From: Microbacterium halophytorum | GTDB taxonomy: Bacteria; Actinomycetota; Actinomycetes; Actinomycetales; Microbacteriaceae | DNA: 64,000 nt | Assembly (NCBI RefSeq): GCF_002970975.1 | Contig: NZ_PNFA01000005.1 | Span: 1-64,000, forward strand | Direction of reading: 5' to 3' | Part shown: positions 25,689 to 34,667 of the stretch, piece by piece | Position numbering within the stretch: the stretch's first letter is position 1 | How the letters are laid out: each line of letters opens with the position of its first letter | Translations under genes and position numbers: made by a program | The notes under the pieces: model-generated | Seen by the model: only the letters and a program-made list of their open reading frames with translations | Database searches by the model: none | What the model was told of the DNA's origin: nothing

Positions 25689-26521
25689 ACGACAAGGTGC
25701 GCCGCCCCTGGCTCTGGACGACCGTCTTCGCGGTCATCGCGATCGCATACCTCTACCCCATCGCGCTCGTCGTCATCAACTCCTTCAAGGGCAAGGTGTT
25801 CATCGCGGACGACCCGTTCGCGCTGCCCGACGCCGAGACCTTCGTCGGCTGGGAGAACTACGCCCGCGGCGTCGAGCTGACCGACTTCTGGTCGTCGTTC
25901 GGCTGGTCCCTCGTCATCACGGTCGGCTCGGCCGCGCTCATCCTGGTCTGCACCTCGATGACGGCGTGGTGGATCGTCCGGATGGACAACCGCTTCGCGC
26001 GGACCCTCTACTCGACGTTCCTGTTCAACCTGCTGGTGCCGTTCCAGATGGTGATGTTCACGCTGTCGTGGCTGGCCGACTACCTGCATCTGAACAACCC
26101 GTTCGGGCTCTGGATCATCTACCTCGGTTTCGGCGCGGGCCTGGCCGTGTTCGTCTTCACGGGCTTCGTGAAGGGCATCCCGTACGAGATCGAGGAGGCC
26201 GCGACGATCGACGGCTGCGGGCCGGTGCGCACCTTCTTCCTCGTCGTCGTGCCGATGATGAAGCCCGCCATCATCACGGTCGGCATCCTGGAGGTGATGT
26301 GGCTGTGGAACGACTACCTGCTGCCGTACCTGACGCTCGACCTCAAGGACTACAAGACGATCCCGATCGCCGTGCAGTACCTCAAGGGCGGCTACGGCTC
26401 GGTCGACATGGGCGCCATGATGGGTATCCTCGTACTTGCCATGATCCCTGTGATCGTGTTCTACCTGTTCAGTCAGAAGCACATCATCAAGGGCGTCGTC
26501 GCCGGCGCCGTGAAGGGCTGA
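25685..26521 (+). CDS. ABC sugar transporter permease (MalG type)
   Basis: A 278-residue membrane protein with about six transmembrane segments and the EAA motif (EEAATIDGCGPVRTFFLVVV, about residues 176-195). The C-terminus KHIIKGVVAGAVKG is typical of MalG-type permeases. It overlaps the upstream permease by four bases and is followed one base later by the LacI gene, giving one transcription unit. Confidence 0.9.
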   Translation: MNDKVRRPWLWTTVFAVIAIAYLYPIALVVINSFKGKVFIADDPFALPDAETFVGWENYARGVELTDFWSSFGWSLVITVGSAALILVCTSMTAWWIVRMDNRFARTLYSTFLFNLLVPFQMVMFTLSWLADYLHLNNPFGLWIIYLGFGAGLAVFVFTGFVKGIPYEIEEAATIDGCGPVRTFFLVVVPMMKPAIITVGILEVMWLWNDYLLPYLTLDLKDYKTIPIAVQYLKGGYGSVDMGAMMGILVLAMIPVIVFYLFSQKHIIKGVVAGAVKG

Positions 26522-26522
26522 G

Positions 26523-27614
26523 ATGGCCGACCCCACCAGCGGCAGCGCTCCCGCTGAGATGAGCATCCGCGAGCTCGCCCGCATCTGCGGCGTCGCGGTG
26601 TCGACCGTGTCGCGCGCCATGAACGACCGCTCCGATGTGAATCCCGCCACGCGGGATCGGATCCGTGCCGAGGCGGCCAAGCACGGCTACGTGCCGAACG
26701 CGAGCGCCCGTCGGCTGAAGATCTCGACGACCACATCGATCTCGGTCATCATCCAGGGCGAACTCGGGCAGCTGCTCATCGAGGTGCTCGAGCACCTCGA
26801 GCGCCGGTTCGCCGACGCGGGGTACGAGACGACGCTCACCCATATCGCCGACCGCCAGGCCAGCGCCGAGACGGTCCAGCGGATCGTGCGCGCCGGCAAG
26901 TTCGGCGGCGTCGTCTTCCTGGGCCGCTACGGCAGCGCCGACCGCGAGGCGTCGGCGCAGCTCAGCCGCCGACTGGCCGAGATCCAGGTGCCGATGGTGT
27001 TCTGCACGACGCCCGACTACTCGGGCGCGGACGCTCTGCACTCCTCCGTCTCGGTCGACGACCGCACGGGCGTGTACGAACTCGCGAACCACCTGATCGC
27101 GCGGGGGCATCGCCGCATCGCGTTCGTCGGCGCCGGCGACCAGCACGACCGCGAGCACGCGTGGGCGCTGCGACTCGCGGGCTATCGGGCGGCGCTGACC
27201 GACGCAGGCATCGACCCCGACCCGCGCCTCGTCCTGCCCTCCCGGGTCCCCGGCCAGCTGTACTCCATGGCCAACGGCCACGCCTCCGTCGCCAACTGGC
27301 TCGGCGAGCATCCGGATGACCGCGGTTTCACCGCGCTGATGGCGGTCTCCGATGCGGCGGCGGTCGGCGCCGCCCGTGCCCTGAACGAGGCGGGGGTCCG
27401 GGTTCCCGACGAATGTTCGCTCGTCGGGTTCGACGGCCTCGACATCGCGAACTATTACGTGCCGCGCATCACGACTCTGGCGCAGCCGATCGCGGAGATC
27501 GCCGAGAGCACGGCCCGTGTGCTCCTCGACACCGTGAAGTCGCCGCGCCGCGCGATCGAACAGGTGTGGATCCGCGGCCGCCTCGCCGAGGGCGAGTCGG
27601 TGCGCGAGGTCTAG
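26523..27614 (+). CDS. LacI family transcriptional regulator
   Basis: A 363-residue LacI/GalR regulator: helix-turn-helix (ELARICGVAVSTVSRAMND, about residues 17-36), hinge (YVPNASARRLKIS) and sugar-sensing domain. It is the last gene of the importer operon. Its recognition-helix residues (VS before TVSR) differ from those of the other LacI protein at 21595 (TA), consistent with the two different operators at 19912 and 23357. It is convergent with lpdA, overlapping it by four bases with no terminator between. Confidence 0.9.
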   Translation: MADPTSGSAPAEMSIRELARICGVAVSTVSRAMNDRSDVNPATRDRIRAEAAKHGYVPNASARRLKISTTTSISVIIQGELGQLLIEVLEHLERRFADAGYETTLTHIADRQASAETVQRIVRAGKFGGVVFLGRYGSADREASAQLSRRLAEIQVPMVFCTTPDYSGADALHSSVSVDDRTGVYELANHLIARGHRRIAFVGAGDQHDREHAWALRLAGYRAALTDAGIDPDPRLVLPSRVPGQLYSMANGHASVANWLGEHPDDRGFTALMAVSDAAAVGAARALNEAGVRVPDECSLVGFDGLDIANYYVPRITTLAQPIAEIAESTARVLLDTVKSPRRAIEQVWIRGRLAEGESVREV

Positions 27615-29035
27615 AACCCGCGCAGATTGATGCCGTGCATCGCGCGGGCCGCGTCGTTGATCGCGCCCGTGAGCGACGGGTAGGCGGTGAAGACGCGTGC
27701 GAGCTGGTCGACAGTGAGGCGGCGGTCGACCGCGATCGAGATCGGGTAGATCAGCTCGCTCGCCTTCGGCGCCACGACGACGCCGCCGACGATCGTGCCC
27801 GAGCCCTTGCGCGCGTACAGCTTCACGAAGCCGTCGCGCACGCTCATCATCTTGGCGCGGGGGTTCGCCGCGATCGGCAGCTTGTACTCCTCGGCGTCGT
27901 CTCCGTCGATCCAGCCGACGGTCGCGATCTCGGGGCTCGTGAAGATGTTCGCCGCGATCTTGTTGTTCGAGAACGGGATGACGGCGTCGCCCATGGCGTG
28001 GAACACGGCGGTTCGGCCGAGCATCGACGCGACGGAGGCGAGCGGGATGAGGTTCGTGCAGTCACCGACCGCGTAGACGTTGGGGATCGATGTGCGGCCG
28101 ACGCGGTTGACGATGATCCGCCCCGTGTCCGCCGTCTGCACGCCGGCGCCCTCGAGCCCGATGTTCTCCGTGTTCGGCGTCGACCCGACCGCAACGAGGC
28201 AGTGCGAACCCGTGATCTCGTCACCGTTCGACAGCGTCACGACGACGCCCGATCCGGTATTGACGACCTTCTCGGCGCGCGAGCGCGCGAGCAGCGTCAT
28301 GCCGCCGCGCGTGAAGACCTTCTCGAGCACGGCGGCCGCGTCCGTGTCCTCGCCCGGCAGCACCTGGTCGCGGCTCGAGACGAGCGTGACCTTCGCGCCG
28401 AGGTTCATGTATGCCGAGGCGAACTCGGCGCCCGTGACGCCGGAGCCGACGACGATGATGTGCTCGGGCACCGACTGCAGGTCGTACACCTGCTTCCACG
28501 TGAGGATGCGCTCGCCATCGGGCTTCGCGGCCGGCAGCTCGCGCGGCGTCGAGCCCGTCGCGATCACGATGGTGTCGGCCTCGATGCGGTCGAAGTCGGT
28601 GCCGTCGGGGCCCGTCGAGACGACGACGGCGCTGTCGCCCTCCATCCGGCCGTGGCCCGAGAGGATCGTGACGCCCGCCTCGATGAGCTGCTGGCGCATG
28701 TCCTCCGACTGCTGGCCAGCGAGCGCCAGGATGCGCTTGTTGACGGCGTGCAGGTTGATCGCCGTCTCGGGCTTGAGCGGCTTGCCGCTGCCGTCCTTGG
28801 CGAAGAACTGCACGCCCAGCTCGCCCGCGCCATTGATCGCCTGCGCGGCGTCGGCCGTCGCGATGAGGGTCTTGGACGGAACGACGTCGGTGAGCACGGC
28901 CGCACCGCCCACGCCGGCGCCCTCGACGAGCGTCACCTCCGCGCCGAGCTGTGCGGCGGAGAGCGCCGCTTCGTAGCCGCCGGGGCCGCCGCCGATGATC
29001 GCGAACCGGTGCTTGCGCTCGAAGTCGAAGGTCAT
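27611..29035 (-). CDS. lpdA: LpdA-type NAD(P)H-quinone dehydrogenase (flavoprotein disulfide reductase family)
   Basis: A 474-residue FAD protein: FAD-binding IIGGGPGGYEAAL (about residues 13-25), NAD-binding GSGVTGAEFASAY (about 190) and the ATP/FAD segment YAVGDCTNLIPLASVA (about 320). Instead of the redox pair CxxxxC of dihydrolipoamide dehydrogenase it has GGAAVLTDVVPSKTL, so it cannot act as a lipoamide dehydrogenase. This is the known LpdA situation in mycobacteria, where the protein reduces quinones with NAD(P)H. The gene is divergent from the purine nucleoside phosphorylase gene. Confidence 0.87.
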   Translation of the reverse strand: MTFDFERKHRFAIIGGGPGGYEAALSAAQLGAEVTLVEGAGVGGAAVLTDVVPSKTLIATADAAQAINGAGELGVQFFAKDGSGKPLKPETAINLHAVNKRILALAGQQSEDMRQQLIEAGVTILSGHGRMEGDSAVVVSTGPDGTDFDRIEADTIVIATGSTPRELPAAKPDGERILTWKQVYDLQSVPEHIIVVGSGVTGAEFASAYMNLGAKVTLVSSRDQVLPGEDTDAAAVLEKVFTRGGMTLLARSRAEKVVNTGSGVVVTLSNGDEITGSHCLVAVGSTPNTENIGLEGAGVQTADTGRIIVNRVGRTSIPNVYAVGDCTNLIPLASVASMLGRTAVFHAMGDAVIPFSNNKIAANIFTSPEIATVGWIDGDDAEEYKLPIAANPRAKMMSVRDGFVKLYARKGSGTIVGGVVVAPKASELIYPISIAVDRRLTVDQLARVFTAYPSLTGAINDAARAMHGINLRGF

Positions 29036-29120
29036 GCGTCCATTCTGTCACCCGCGCCGCCGCCGATATCCGGCTCGCGTCCAGCCGCCTGGCCGAGAGC
29101 GATCCGTTTAGGGTTATCGC

Positions 29121-29936
29121 ATGACGCATCCGCTCGACACCGGCGATCCCTTCGGCATCGCTCAGGAAGCCGCCTCCGACATCGCCCGCCTCACGGGCGT
29201 CGCCTCGCACGACGTCGCCGTCACCCTCGGCAGCGGCTGGGGCAGGTCGGCCGACCTGCTCGGCGAGACCGTCGCGACGGTGCCGGCCACCGAGGTGACG
29301 GGCTTCTCGAAGCCGGCGCTCGACGGCCACGTCGGCACCATCCGGAGCATCGTGACGCCCGCCGGGCGCCGCGTTCTCGTCATCGGCGCACGCACGCACT
29401 ACTACGAGGGCCACGGCGTGCGCCGCGTCGTGCACAGCGTGCGCACGGCCGCCGCCGCCGGCGCGACCACCATGGTCCTCACGAACGGCGCGGGGGGCAT
29501 CAAGCCGGAATGGTCGCCGGGACAGCCTGTGCTGATCAGCGACCACATCAACCTCACGGGCGACAGCCCGCTCGAGGGCGCGACCTTCATCGACATGACC
29601 GATCTGTACTCGGCCCGCCTGCGCGAGCTGGCGCGCACGGTCGACGCGTCGCTCGACGAGGGCGTCTACTGCCAGTTCCGCGGCCCGAACTACGAGACCC
29701 CCGCCGAGGTGCAGATGGCGAAGGCGATCGGCGGCCACATCTGCGGCATGTCGACGGCGCTCGAGGCGATCGCGGCTCGCCAGGCTGGCATGGAGGTGCT
29801 CGGCTTCTCGCTGATCACGAACCTCGCCGCCGGCATCTCGCCGACCCCGCTCAGCCACGAGGAGGTCATCGAGGCGGGCAGGGCCGCCGAGGGCCGCATC
29901 TCGCAGCTGCTCGCCGACGTGATCGGGAAGATCTGA
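29121..29936 (+). CDS. Purine-nucleoside phosphorylase
   Basis: A 271-residue trimeric-type purine nucleoside phosphorylase. Family landmarks are VTLGSGWG (about residue 36), GARTHYYEGH (about 92-101), LTNGAGGIKPEW and FRGPNYETPAEVQ, and MSTALEAIAARQAGMEVLGFSLITN near 210-234. It cleaves inosine/guanosine (and deoxy forms) with phosphate to base and pentose-1-phosphate. The stop codon overlaps the start of the phosphohexomutase gene (TGATG), fitting a pathway in which pentose-1-phosphate is isomerised by the next enzyme. Confidence 0.93.
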   Translation: MTHPLDTGDPFGIAQEAASDIARLTGVASHDVAVTLGSGWGRSADLLGETVATVPATEVTGFSKPALDGHVGTIRSIVTPAGRRVLVIGARTHYYEGHGVRRVVHSVRTAAAAGATTMVLTNGAGGIKPEWSPGQPVLISDHINLTGDSPLEGATFIDMTDLYSARLRELARTVDASLDEGVYCQFRGPNYETPAEVQMAKAIGGHICGMSTALEAIAARQAGMEVLGFSLITNLAAGISPTPLSHEEVIEAGRAAEGRISQLLADVIGKI

Positions 29937-31591
29937 TGGCCGACGTGCTCGCCGCGGCGCGGGCGTGGCGCGACCAGGACCCCGACGCCGAGACGCGCGC
30001 CGAGCTCGACGGCCTGCTGTCCCGGGCCGGCGAGCCCGACGCCGACGCCGACGCCGAGCTGGCCGCGCGCTTCGCGGGGCGGCTCCAGTTCGGCACCGCC
30101 GGCCTCCGCGGCGCGCTCGGCGCGGGGCCGATGCGGATGAACCGCGTGCTCGTCGCGCAGGCCGCGGCGGGGCTGGCCGCCTACCTGCGGGAGCGGGCGG
30201 CGGGCGCCCGCCGCCCCGTCGTCGTCGTCGGATACGACGGCCGCAGGAACTCGCGGGTGTTCGCCGCGGATTCCGCCGAGATCTTCGCGGGCGCCGGCCT
30301 CGACGCCGTGCTGCTGCCGCGGCTGCTGCCGACGCCCGTGCTGGCGTTCGCCGTGCGGCACCTCGGCGCCGACGCCGGCGTGATGGTCACGGCGAGCCAC
30401 AACCCGCCGAACGACAACGGCTACAAGGTGTACCTCGGCGGAGACAGCGGGGGCGCGCAGATCGTGCCGCCCGCCGACGCGGGGATCGCCGCGCACATCG
30501 CGGCGGCGGCCGAGGGTTCGATCGCCGACCTGCCTCGTTCCGATGCCTACGAGACGGCGGGCGAAGAGGTCGTCGACGCCTACGTCTCCGCGACCGCGGC
30601 CGTCGCCGGCGACGCGGTGGCGGGCGCCGCGGGCATGGTCTGGGCGTACACCGCGATGCACGGCGTCGGCTGGGAGACGTTCGCGCGCACGCTCGACGCC
30701 GCCGGCATCCCGCGCCCCGTCGTCGCGGCCGCCCAGATCGAGCCGGACGGCGCCTTCCCGACGGTCGCGTTCCCGAACCCCGAGGAACCGGGCGCCATGG
30801 ATCTCGTCCTGGAAGCCGCGCGCGCCGCCGGCGCGGAGTTCGCCCTCGCGCACGACCCGGACGCCGACCGGCTCGCCGTGGCGATCCCGGATGAAGGCGG
30901 CTGGCGCAGGCTGACGGGGAACGAGGTCGGCCTGCTGCTCGGCGCGCGTGCCGCGCGCGCCGCATCCGGAACGCCCGGCGCGACGCTGGCGTGCTCCCTC
31001 GTCTCCTCCCCCGGCCTCCGCGTGCTCGCCGAGCGCCACGGCCTCGGCATCTCCGAGACGCTCACGGGTTTCAAATGGATCTCCCGCGCGCCGGGGCTCG
31101 TCTACGGCTACGAGGAGGCGCTCGGATACCTCGTCAACCCCGAGACCGTGCGCGACAAGGACGGCGTCTCGGCGGCGATGGCGGTGCTGGCGCTGGCGGC
31201 CGAGGCCCGGTCGGAGGGCCGCACGCTCGGCGACCTCGTCACCGACGTCTCCGTCGAGATCGGTCACTTCGCGAGCGGCCAGGTCTCGATCCGGGTCGAC
31301 GACGTCCGCGTCATCGCCGACGCGATGGCCGCCCTCCGTGCCGAGCCGCCGACCGCGTTCGGCGAGCGCACCGTCGCGACCGTGACGGACCTGCTCGACG
31401 CACCCGACGGCGAACCGACCGGCGACATCCTGCGCTTCGACCTCACCGGCGGCGCCCGTGTGATCTTCCGCCCGAGCGGCACGGAGCCGAAGCTGAAGGC
31501 CTACCTCGACGTGCCGGGCGAGACGGCCGAGGCCGCCGACGGCGCGTTCCGTGAGCTCGAGGCGGCCGTGCGGGCGGTGCTGCCGGCGTAG
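29936..31591 (+). CDS. Phospho-sugar mutase (phosphomannomutase/phosphopentomutase type)
   Basis: A 551-residue alpha-D-phosphohexomutase. The phosphoserine is Ser154 in TASHNPPNDNGYKVY, the metal-binding loop is DPDADRLAV and the sugar-binding loop lies around GFKWISR and GYEEALGY. The C-terminal phosphate-binding motif is RPSGTEPK. Coupling to the purine nucleoside phosphorylase suggests conversion of ribose-1-phosphate/deoxyribose-1-phosphate to the 5-phosphates in vivo, in addition to or instead of hexose phosphates. It overlaps the upstream gene by one base. Confidence 0.9.
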   Translation: MADVLAAARAWRDQDPDAETRAELDGLLSRAGEPDADADAELAARFAGRLQFGTAGLRGALGAGPMRMNRVLVAQAAAGLAAYLRERAAGARRPVVVVGYDGRRNSRVFAADSAEIFAGAGLDAVLLPRLLPTPVLAFAVRHLGADAGVMVTASHNPPNDNGYKVYLGGDSGGAQIVPPADAGIAAHIAAAAEGSIADLPRSDAYETAGEEVVDAYVSATAAVAGDAVAGAAGMVWAYTAMHGVGWETFARTLDAAGIPRPVVAAAQIEPDGAFPTVAFPNPEEPGAMDLVLEAARAAGAEFALAHDPDADRLAVAIPDEGGWRRLTGNEVGLLLGARAARAASGTPGATLACSLVSSPGLRVLAERHGLGISETLTGFKWISRAPGLVYGYEEALGYLVNPETVRDKDGVSAAMAVLALAAEARSEGRTLGDLVTDVSVEIGHFASGQVSIRVDDVRVIADAMAALRAEPPTAFGERTVATVTDLLDAPDGEPTGDILRFDLTGGARVIFRPSGTEPKLKAYLDVPGETAEAADGAFRELEAAVRAVLPA

Positions 31592-31604
31592 TCCGGCCGC
31601 GCGC

Positions 31605-31633
31605 TTGACCGCGTGTCGTCGGACCCCTATTCT
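31605..31633 (+). promoter_or_regulatory. Sigma-70-type promoter of the GH43 gene
   Basis: TTGACC (31605-31610), a 17-base spacer and TATTCT (31628-31633) make a good vegetative promoter. Transcription would start near 31640, directly inside the first of two operator-like palindromes. Confidence 0.65.
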
Positions 31634-31637
31634 CACG

Positions 31638-31653
31638 TTTACATCGTTGTAGA
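31638..31653. promoter_or_regulatory. LacI-type operator O1 upstream of the GH43 gene
   Basis: TTTACATCGTTGTAGA is a near-palindrome with central CG, overlapping the predicted transcription start. It is nearly identical to the copy at 31690-31705 (one base differs). Confidence 0.7.
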
Positions 31654-31689
31654 ACCCCCGCTCTCGTCAACGGCGGACTCTGAGCGCAA

Positions 31690-31705
31690 TTTACAACGTT
31701 GTAGA
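31690..31705. promoter_or_regulatory. LacI-type operator O2 upstream of the GH43 gene
   Basis: TTTACAACGTTGTAGA contains the perfect palindrome TACAACGTTGTA. It lies 52 bp from O1, about five helical turns, so both face the same side of the DNA and could be bound cooperatively or looped. No LacI gene adjoins this transcription unit. Confidence 0.75.
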
Positions 31706-31767
31706 CGGATGCGGGGCATGAGGCCCCGAACACATCGACACCGACGTCGACCTGGAGGATGACGCAC

Positions 31768-34023
31768 ATGACATCTCGACGATTCCGGCATTCACTGCTT
31801 GCCGGTCTCTCCGCCGCGGCACTCGGGCTCACGCTCGTCGCCGCCCCGGCCGTTGCCGAGGAGGAGATCACTGCCGAAGCGACCGCGGCACCGCCCGCAG
31901 GGCAGCTCCCCCTCACGGGAGACCTCGACGTGCACGACCCGACGATGGCCTACGACGAGGCGGCAGGGCTGTACGTCCTCGCCGACTCGCACAACGAGAT
32001 CCGGACGGCACCGACGAAGAGCGGCCCGTGGCGCTCGGTCGGCGAGGTGGAGCGCGCGGAGTGGACCCACGACGTGCCGAACTCCACGACGCTGTGGGCG
32101 CCGCACCTGCAGAAGATCGGCGACACGTTCTATTACTACTACTCGCAGTCGAGCTTCGGTTCGTCCACGTCGGCCATCGGCGTCAAGACGACGAAGACAC
32201 CGGCCGACCCGTCGAGCTACGTCGACCTCGGTCGCCCCGTCGTCGCCTCGGGCGCGCTGGCCGAGGGCGAGCAGCCCCTCGAGGTCAACGCGATCGACCC
32301 CGCCGTCATCCAGGATGCCGACGGCACCTGGTGGATGACGTGGGGCTCGTTCTGGGAGGGCATCGTCATCCAGCAGCTCGACGACGACCTCACCAGCGTC
32401 GTGGGCGAGCCCACGCTCCTGGCCTCGCGCCAGGCCGACGACAACCCCGTCGAGGGCCCCGCGATCTTCGAGCGCGACGGCTACTACTACCTCCTGCTGA
32501 GCTGGGGCAAGTGCTGCTCGGCCGAGAACTCGACCTACAAGGTCGCGGTCGGACGCTCCGAGAACATCGCCGGCCCGTACGTCGACCAGGCCGGCGTGCG
32601 CCTCGACGAGGGCGGCGGCACCGTCATCCTCGATTCCCGCGAGTCGGCCGAGGGCGTCACCCCCGAGGGGCTCTACCGTGCCCCGGGCGGCGGCGATGTG
32701 TTCACGGAAGACGACGTGAACTACTACGTCTACCACGCGTACCGCCCCGAGAACACGCTCGGCATCCGGCCGATGAGCTGGCGCGACGGCTGGCCGTCGT
32801 TCCGCGACGGCGACGGGGGCGGGCACGACCTCGCCGACGGCAGCACCGTGCGGCTCGTCAGCGAGGCGAAGGCCGACGCCGTGCCCGAGGTCGATCGCGC
32901 CGAGGGGCCGGAGGGCTTCGGCAATGCGGTGAAGCTGAACGGCGGCAGCTCCGTGGGCTACGTCGAGATGCCCGACGGCATCGTCAGCGGCCTCGACGCG
33001 GACTTCACCATCTCGACATGGGTGAAGCGGGGAACGGACGCAGGCAACGACTGGGCCCGCATCTTCGATTTCGGCGATGACACGAGCAGCTTCATGTTCC
33101 TCACCCCGAACGCGGCCGCCAGCCCCACGGGCCTCCGGATGGACCTGGCCACGAGCGACGGTCGCGGCGCGGTCGTCCCCGGCATCGGCGACGGCGCGAG
33201 CCTGTCGACGGAATGGGCGCACGTCGCCGTGACGGCATCCGGCACCACCGCGAATCTGTGGGTCGACGGGACGATCGTCAGCACGAACGACGATTTCACG
33301 CTGCGCCCCGCCGACCTCGGCGAGACGGTGAACAACTGGATCGGGCGCTCGCAGTTCAGCGCCGACCCGTGGCTGAACGCGTCGATCGACGACTTCAACA
33401 TCTTCAGCCGGGCCCTGACCGCGGGCGACATCGCCGCACTCGTGGCCGAGCCGGGCGGCGGAGACAGCGTCGGCGGCGGTGACGTCGCGTGGTATCGCTT
33501 CGACGAGACCGGCGGTGAGACGGTCGTCGATTCGTCCGGTTCCGGCAATGATGCGATCGCCGTCGCCCAGATCACCACGGGCGAGGAACTGCAGAACCCC
33601 GTGCCGGGCACCCAGTGCCTGACGGCCGCGAAGAAGTCGCTGTCGCAGGCCGCCTGCGACGACGCGAACGCCGGCCAGGAATGGCGCCTCGAGGAGGCAG
33701 CGGGCAACACCTACCGCCTGGTCTCCACCGGCAAGAAGGAGCTCTGCGTGACCCTCGCGAACGCCTCGGGCGAGCCGGGAACGCCCGTCAGGCTGGCGAA
33801 GTGCAAGGACAAGAGCGCCGCGCTGCAGAACTGGTTCGTCGAGGACACGGGCCACGGCTTCCTGCGGTTCTCGTCGCCGGCGGCGAACCTGGCGCTCGAG
33901 ATCGAGAACGCCGACGGCGTGATCGGCGATGGCATCGTCGGCGCCACCCGCGCCATCCGTCCGATCGCGAACCTGGACCCGCCGCAGCAGTGGCTGGCCC
34001 AGGTCGTCGCACCGGCGGGCTGA
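31768..34023 (+). CDS. Secreted GH43 arabinanase with LamG-like and ricin-type lectin domains
   Basis: A 751-residue secreted enzyme. The signal peptide is residues 1-31 (AAPAVAEE). A five-bladed GH43 propeller covers about 45-360 with the expected acidic residues in DVHDPTM (general base), NAIDPAVI and PVEGPAIF (acid). A LamG/concanavalin-like domain covers about 370-560 (VEMPDGIVSGLDADFTIST...), then a ricin-type beta-trefoil (about 600-750) with Cys pairs (GTQCLTAAKKSLSQAACDD). It probably degrades arabinan to arabino-oligosaccharides outside the cell, with the C-terminal domains binding polysaccharide. The start at 31768 is nine bases from GGAGG; the ATG at 31759 directly abuts it and is unlikely. 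Confidence 0.87.
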   Translation: MTSRRFRHSLLAGLSAAALGLTLVAAPAVAEEEITAEATAAPPAGQLPLTGDLDVHDPTMAYDEAAGLYVLADSHNEIRTAPTKSGPWRSVGEVERAEWTHDVPNSTTLWAPHLQKIGDTFYYYYSQSSFGSSTSAIGVKTTKTPADPSSYVDLGRPVVASGALAEGEQPLEVNAIDPAVIQDADGTWWMTWGSFWEGIVIQQLDDDLTSVVGEPTLLASRQADDNPVEGPAIFERDGYYYLLLSWGKCCSAENSTYKVAVGRSENIAGPYVDQAGVRLDEGGGTVILDSRESAEGVTPEGLYRAPGGGDVFTEDDVNYYVYHAYRPENTLGIRPMSWRDGWPSFRDGDGGGHDLADGSTVRLVSEAKADAVPEVDRAEGPEGFGNAVKLNGGSSVGYVEMPDGIVSGLDADFTISTWVKRGTDAGNDWARIFDFGDDTSSFMFLTPNAAASPTGLRMDLATSDGRGAVVPGIGDGASLSTEWAHVAVTASGTTANLWVDGTIVSTNDDFTLRPADLGETVNNWIGRSQFSADPWLNASIDDFNIFSRALTAGDIAALVAEPGGGDSVGGGDVAWYRFDETGGETVVDSSGSGNDAIAVAQITTGEELQNPVPGTQCLTAAKKSLSQAACDDANAGQEWRLEEAAGNTYRLVSTGKKELCVTLANASGEPGTPVRLAKCKDKSAALQNWFVEDTGHGFLRFSSPAANLALEIENADGVIGDGIVGATRAIRPIANLDPPQQWLAQVVAPAG

Positions 34024-34041
34024 CGCGATTCCCCTGCTCGA

Positions 34042-34086
34042 CCGGCCGGCCCTACGCCGGCTGGTCGATCAGGGCCGCGAGCTCGT
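34042..34086. repeat. Left 45-bp direct repeat of the island (duplicate 3' end of the mannitol regulator gene)
   Basis: Matches 37248-37292 over 45 bases with two mismatches (34056 and 34082). Read on the minus strand, it encodes the same final residues (ELAALIDQPA-stop) as the true C-terminus of the MtlR-like protein (ELAALIDQPV-stop). It also contains a hairpin (arms 34041-34050 and 34056-34065). It marks one edge of a low-GC segment. Confidence 0.85.
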
Positions 34087-34109
34087 ACGGTAGACTCGAG
34101 TACCCAGCA

Positions 34110-34667
34110 CTAGCTTTTCATTCTCGGCCCAAAGAATGTGTGGGCAAGGAAAGCCGCGAAGTACATCGACAACGCCGCCGACACAGGCAGAAGTTCGATT
34201 GCAGGGGACCCGAACGACAGCAGGCAAATGAAACCGATGAATGCCGCCGCGGCCCAGGCGAAGTCTTGGGTGAAACAGGCCGCCACCATGCCGGCTGCCC
34301 CTGCACAAAGTGCCCCAGCGATGATAGCGCTGTTCGACACGTCACTCCACGCAAAACAGAAGGCCGGCACGATAGCCGCAGCATCCAACGACAACGTCAC
34401 TCCGCCGCGCATCAACCTTAGAAGCGGGTTCCTCGGACGTAACCACTGTGTGTGCTCGCGCAGAGACAACGCTCCAAAACAACCGAAGATAAGCGGATAG
34501 AAGTAGGCGACGGACACAGGTGATTCGTGGGACGGGACGGCGACGACAAACGGGACAGCACTAACAATGCTCGTGAGCGCGAATCGCACAGGTAGAACCC
34601 AACGCACCCCACGCTCACGAAGGTGAGACCTCAGTGCCTCAGTACGCTGAAGTGGAACTGAGAACAT
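34110..34667 (-). CDS. Uncharacterised multi-pass membrane protein of the island operon
   Basis: A 185-residue protein with about five hydrophobic segments (near residues 25-45, 50-70, 90-110, 115-135, 140-175) and a basic N-terminus. No family is recognised. It is the last gene of the four-gene island operon and its start overlaps the end of the permease gene. The ATG at 34667 has GAGG nine bases upstream, while the longer GTG start lies inside that ribosome-binding site. It could be an immunity protein or an accessory membrane subunit of the ABC system, but this is only context. GC here (about 57% in one hand-counted line) is well below the flanks. Confidence 0.6.
   Translation of the reverse strand: MFSVPLQRTEALRSHLRERGVRWVLPVRFALTSIVSAVPFVVAVPSHESPVSVAYFYPLIFGCFGALSLREHTQWLRPRNPLLRLMRGGVTLSLDAAAIVPAFCFAWSDVSNSAIIAGALCAGAAGMVAACFTQDFAWAAAAFIGFICLLSFGSPAIELLPVSAALSMYFAAFLAHTFFGPRMKS

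Noticed and set aside
27611..29035. Dihydrolipoamide dehydrogenase (E3)
   Set aside because: The CxxxxC redox pair is missing, so it is an LpdA-type quinone reductase.
27413..29935. N-terminal part of a giant plus-strand frame running into the phosphohexomutase
   Set aside because: The first part is antisense to lpdA and out of frame with the nucleoside phosphorylase; only the mutase segment from 29936 is real.
34042..34086. tRNA-type attachment site
   Set aside because: The repeat is the 3' end of a protein-coding gene plus its hairpin; no cloverleaf can be formed and no tRNA gene is present.
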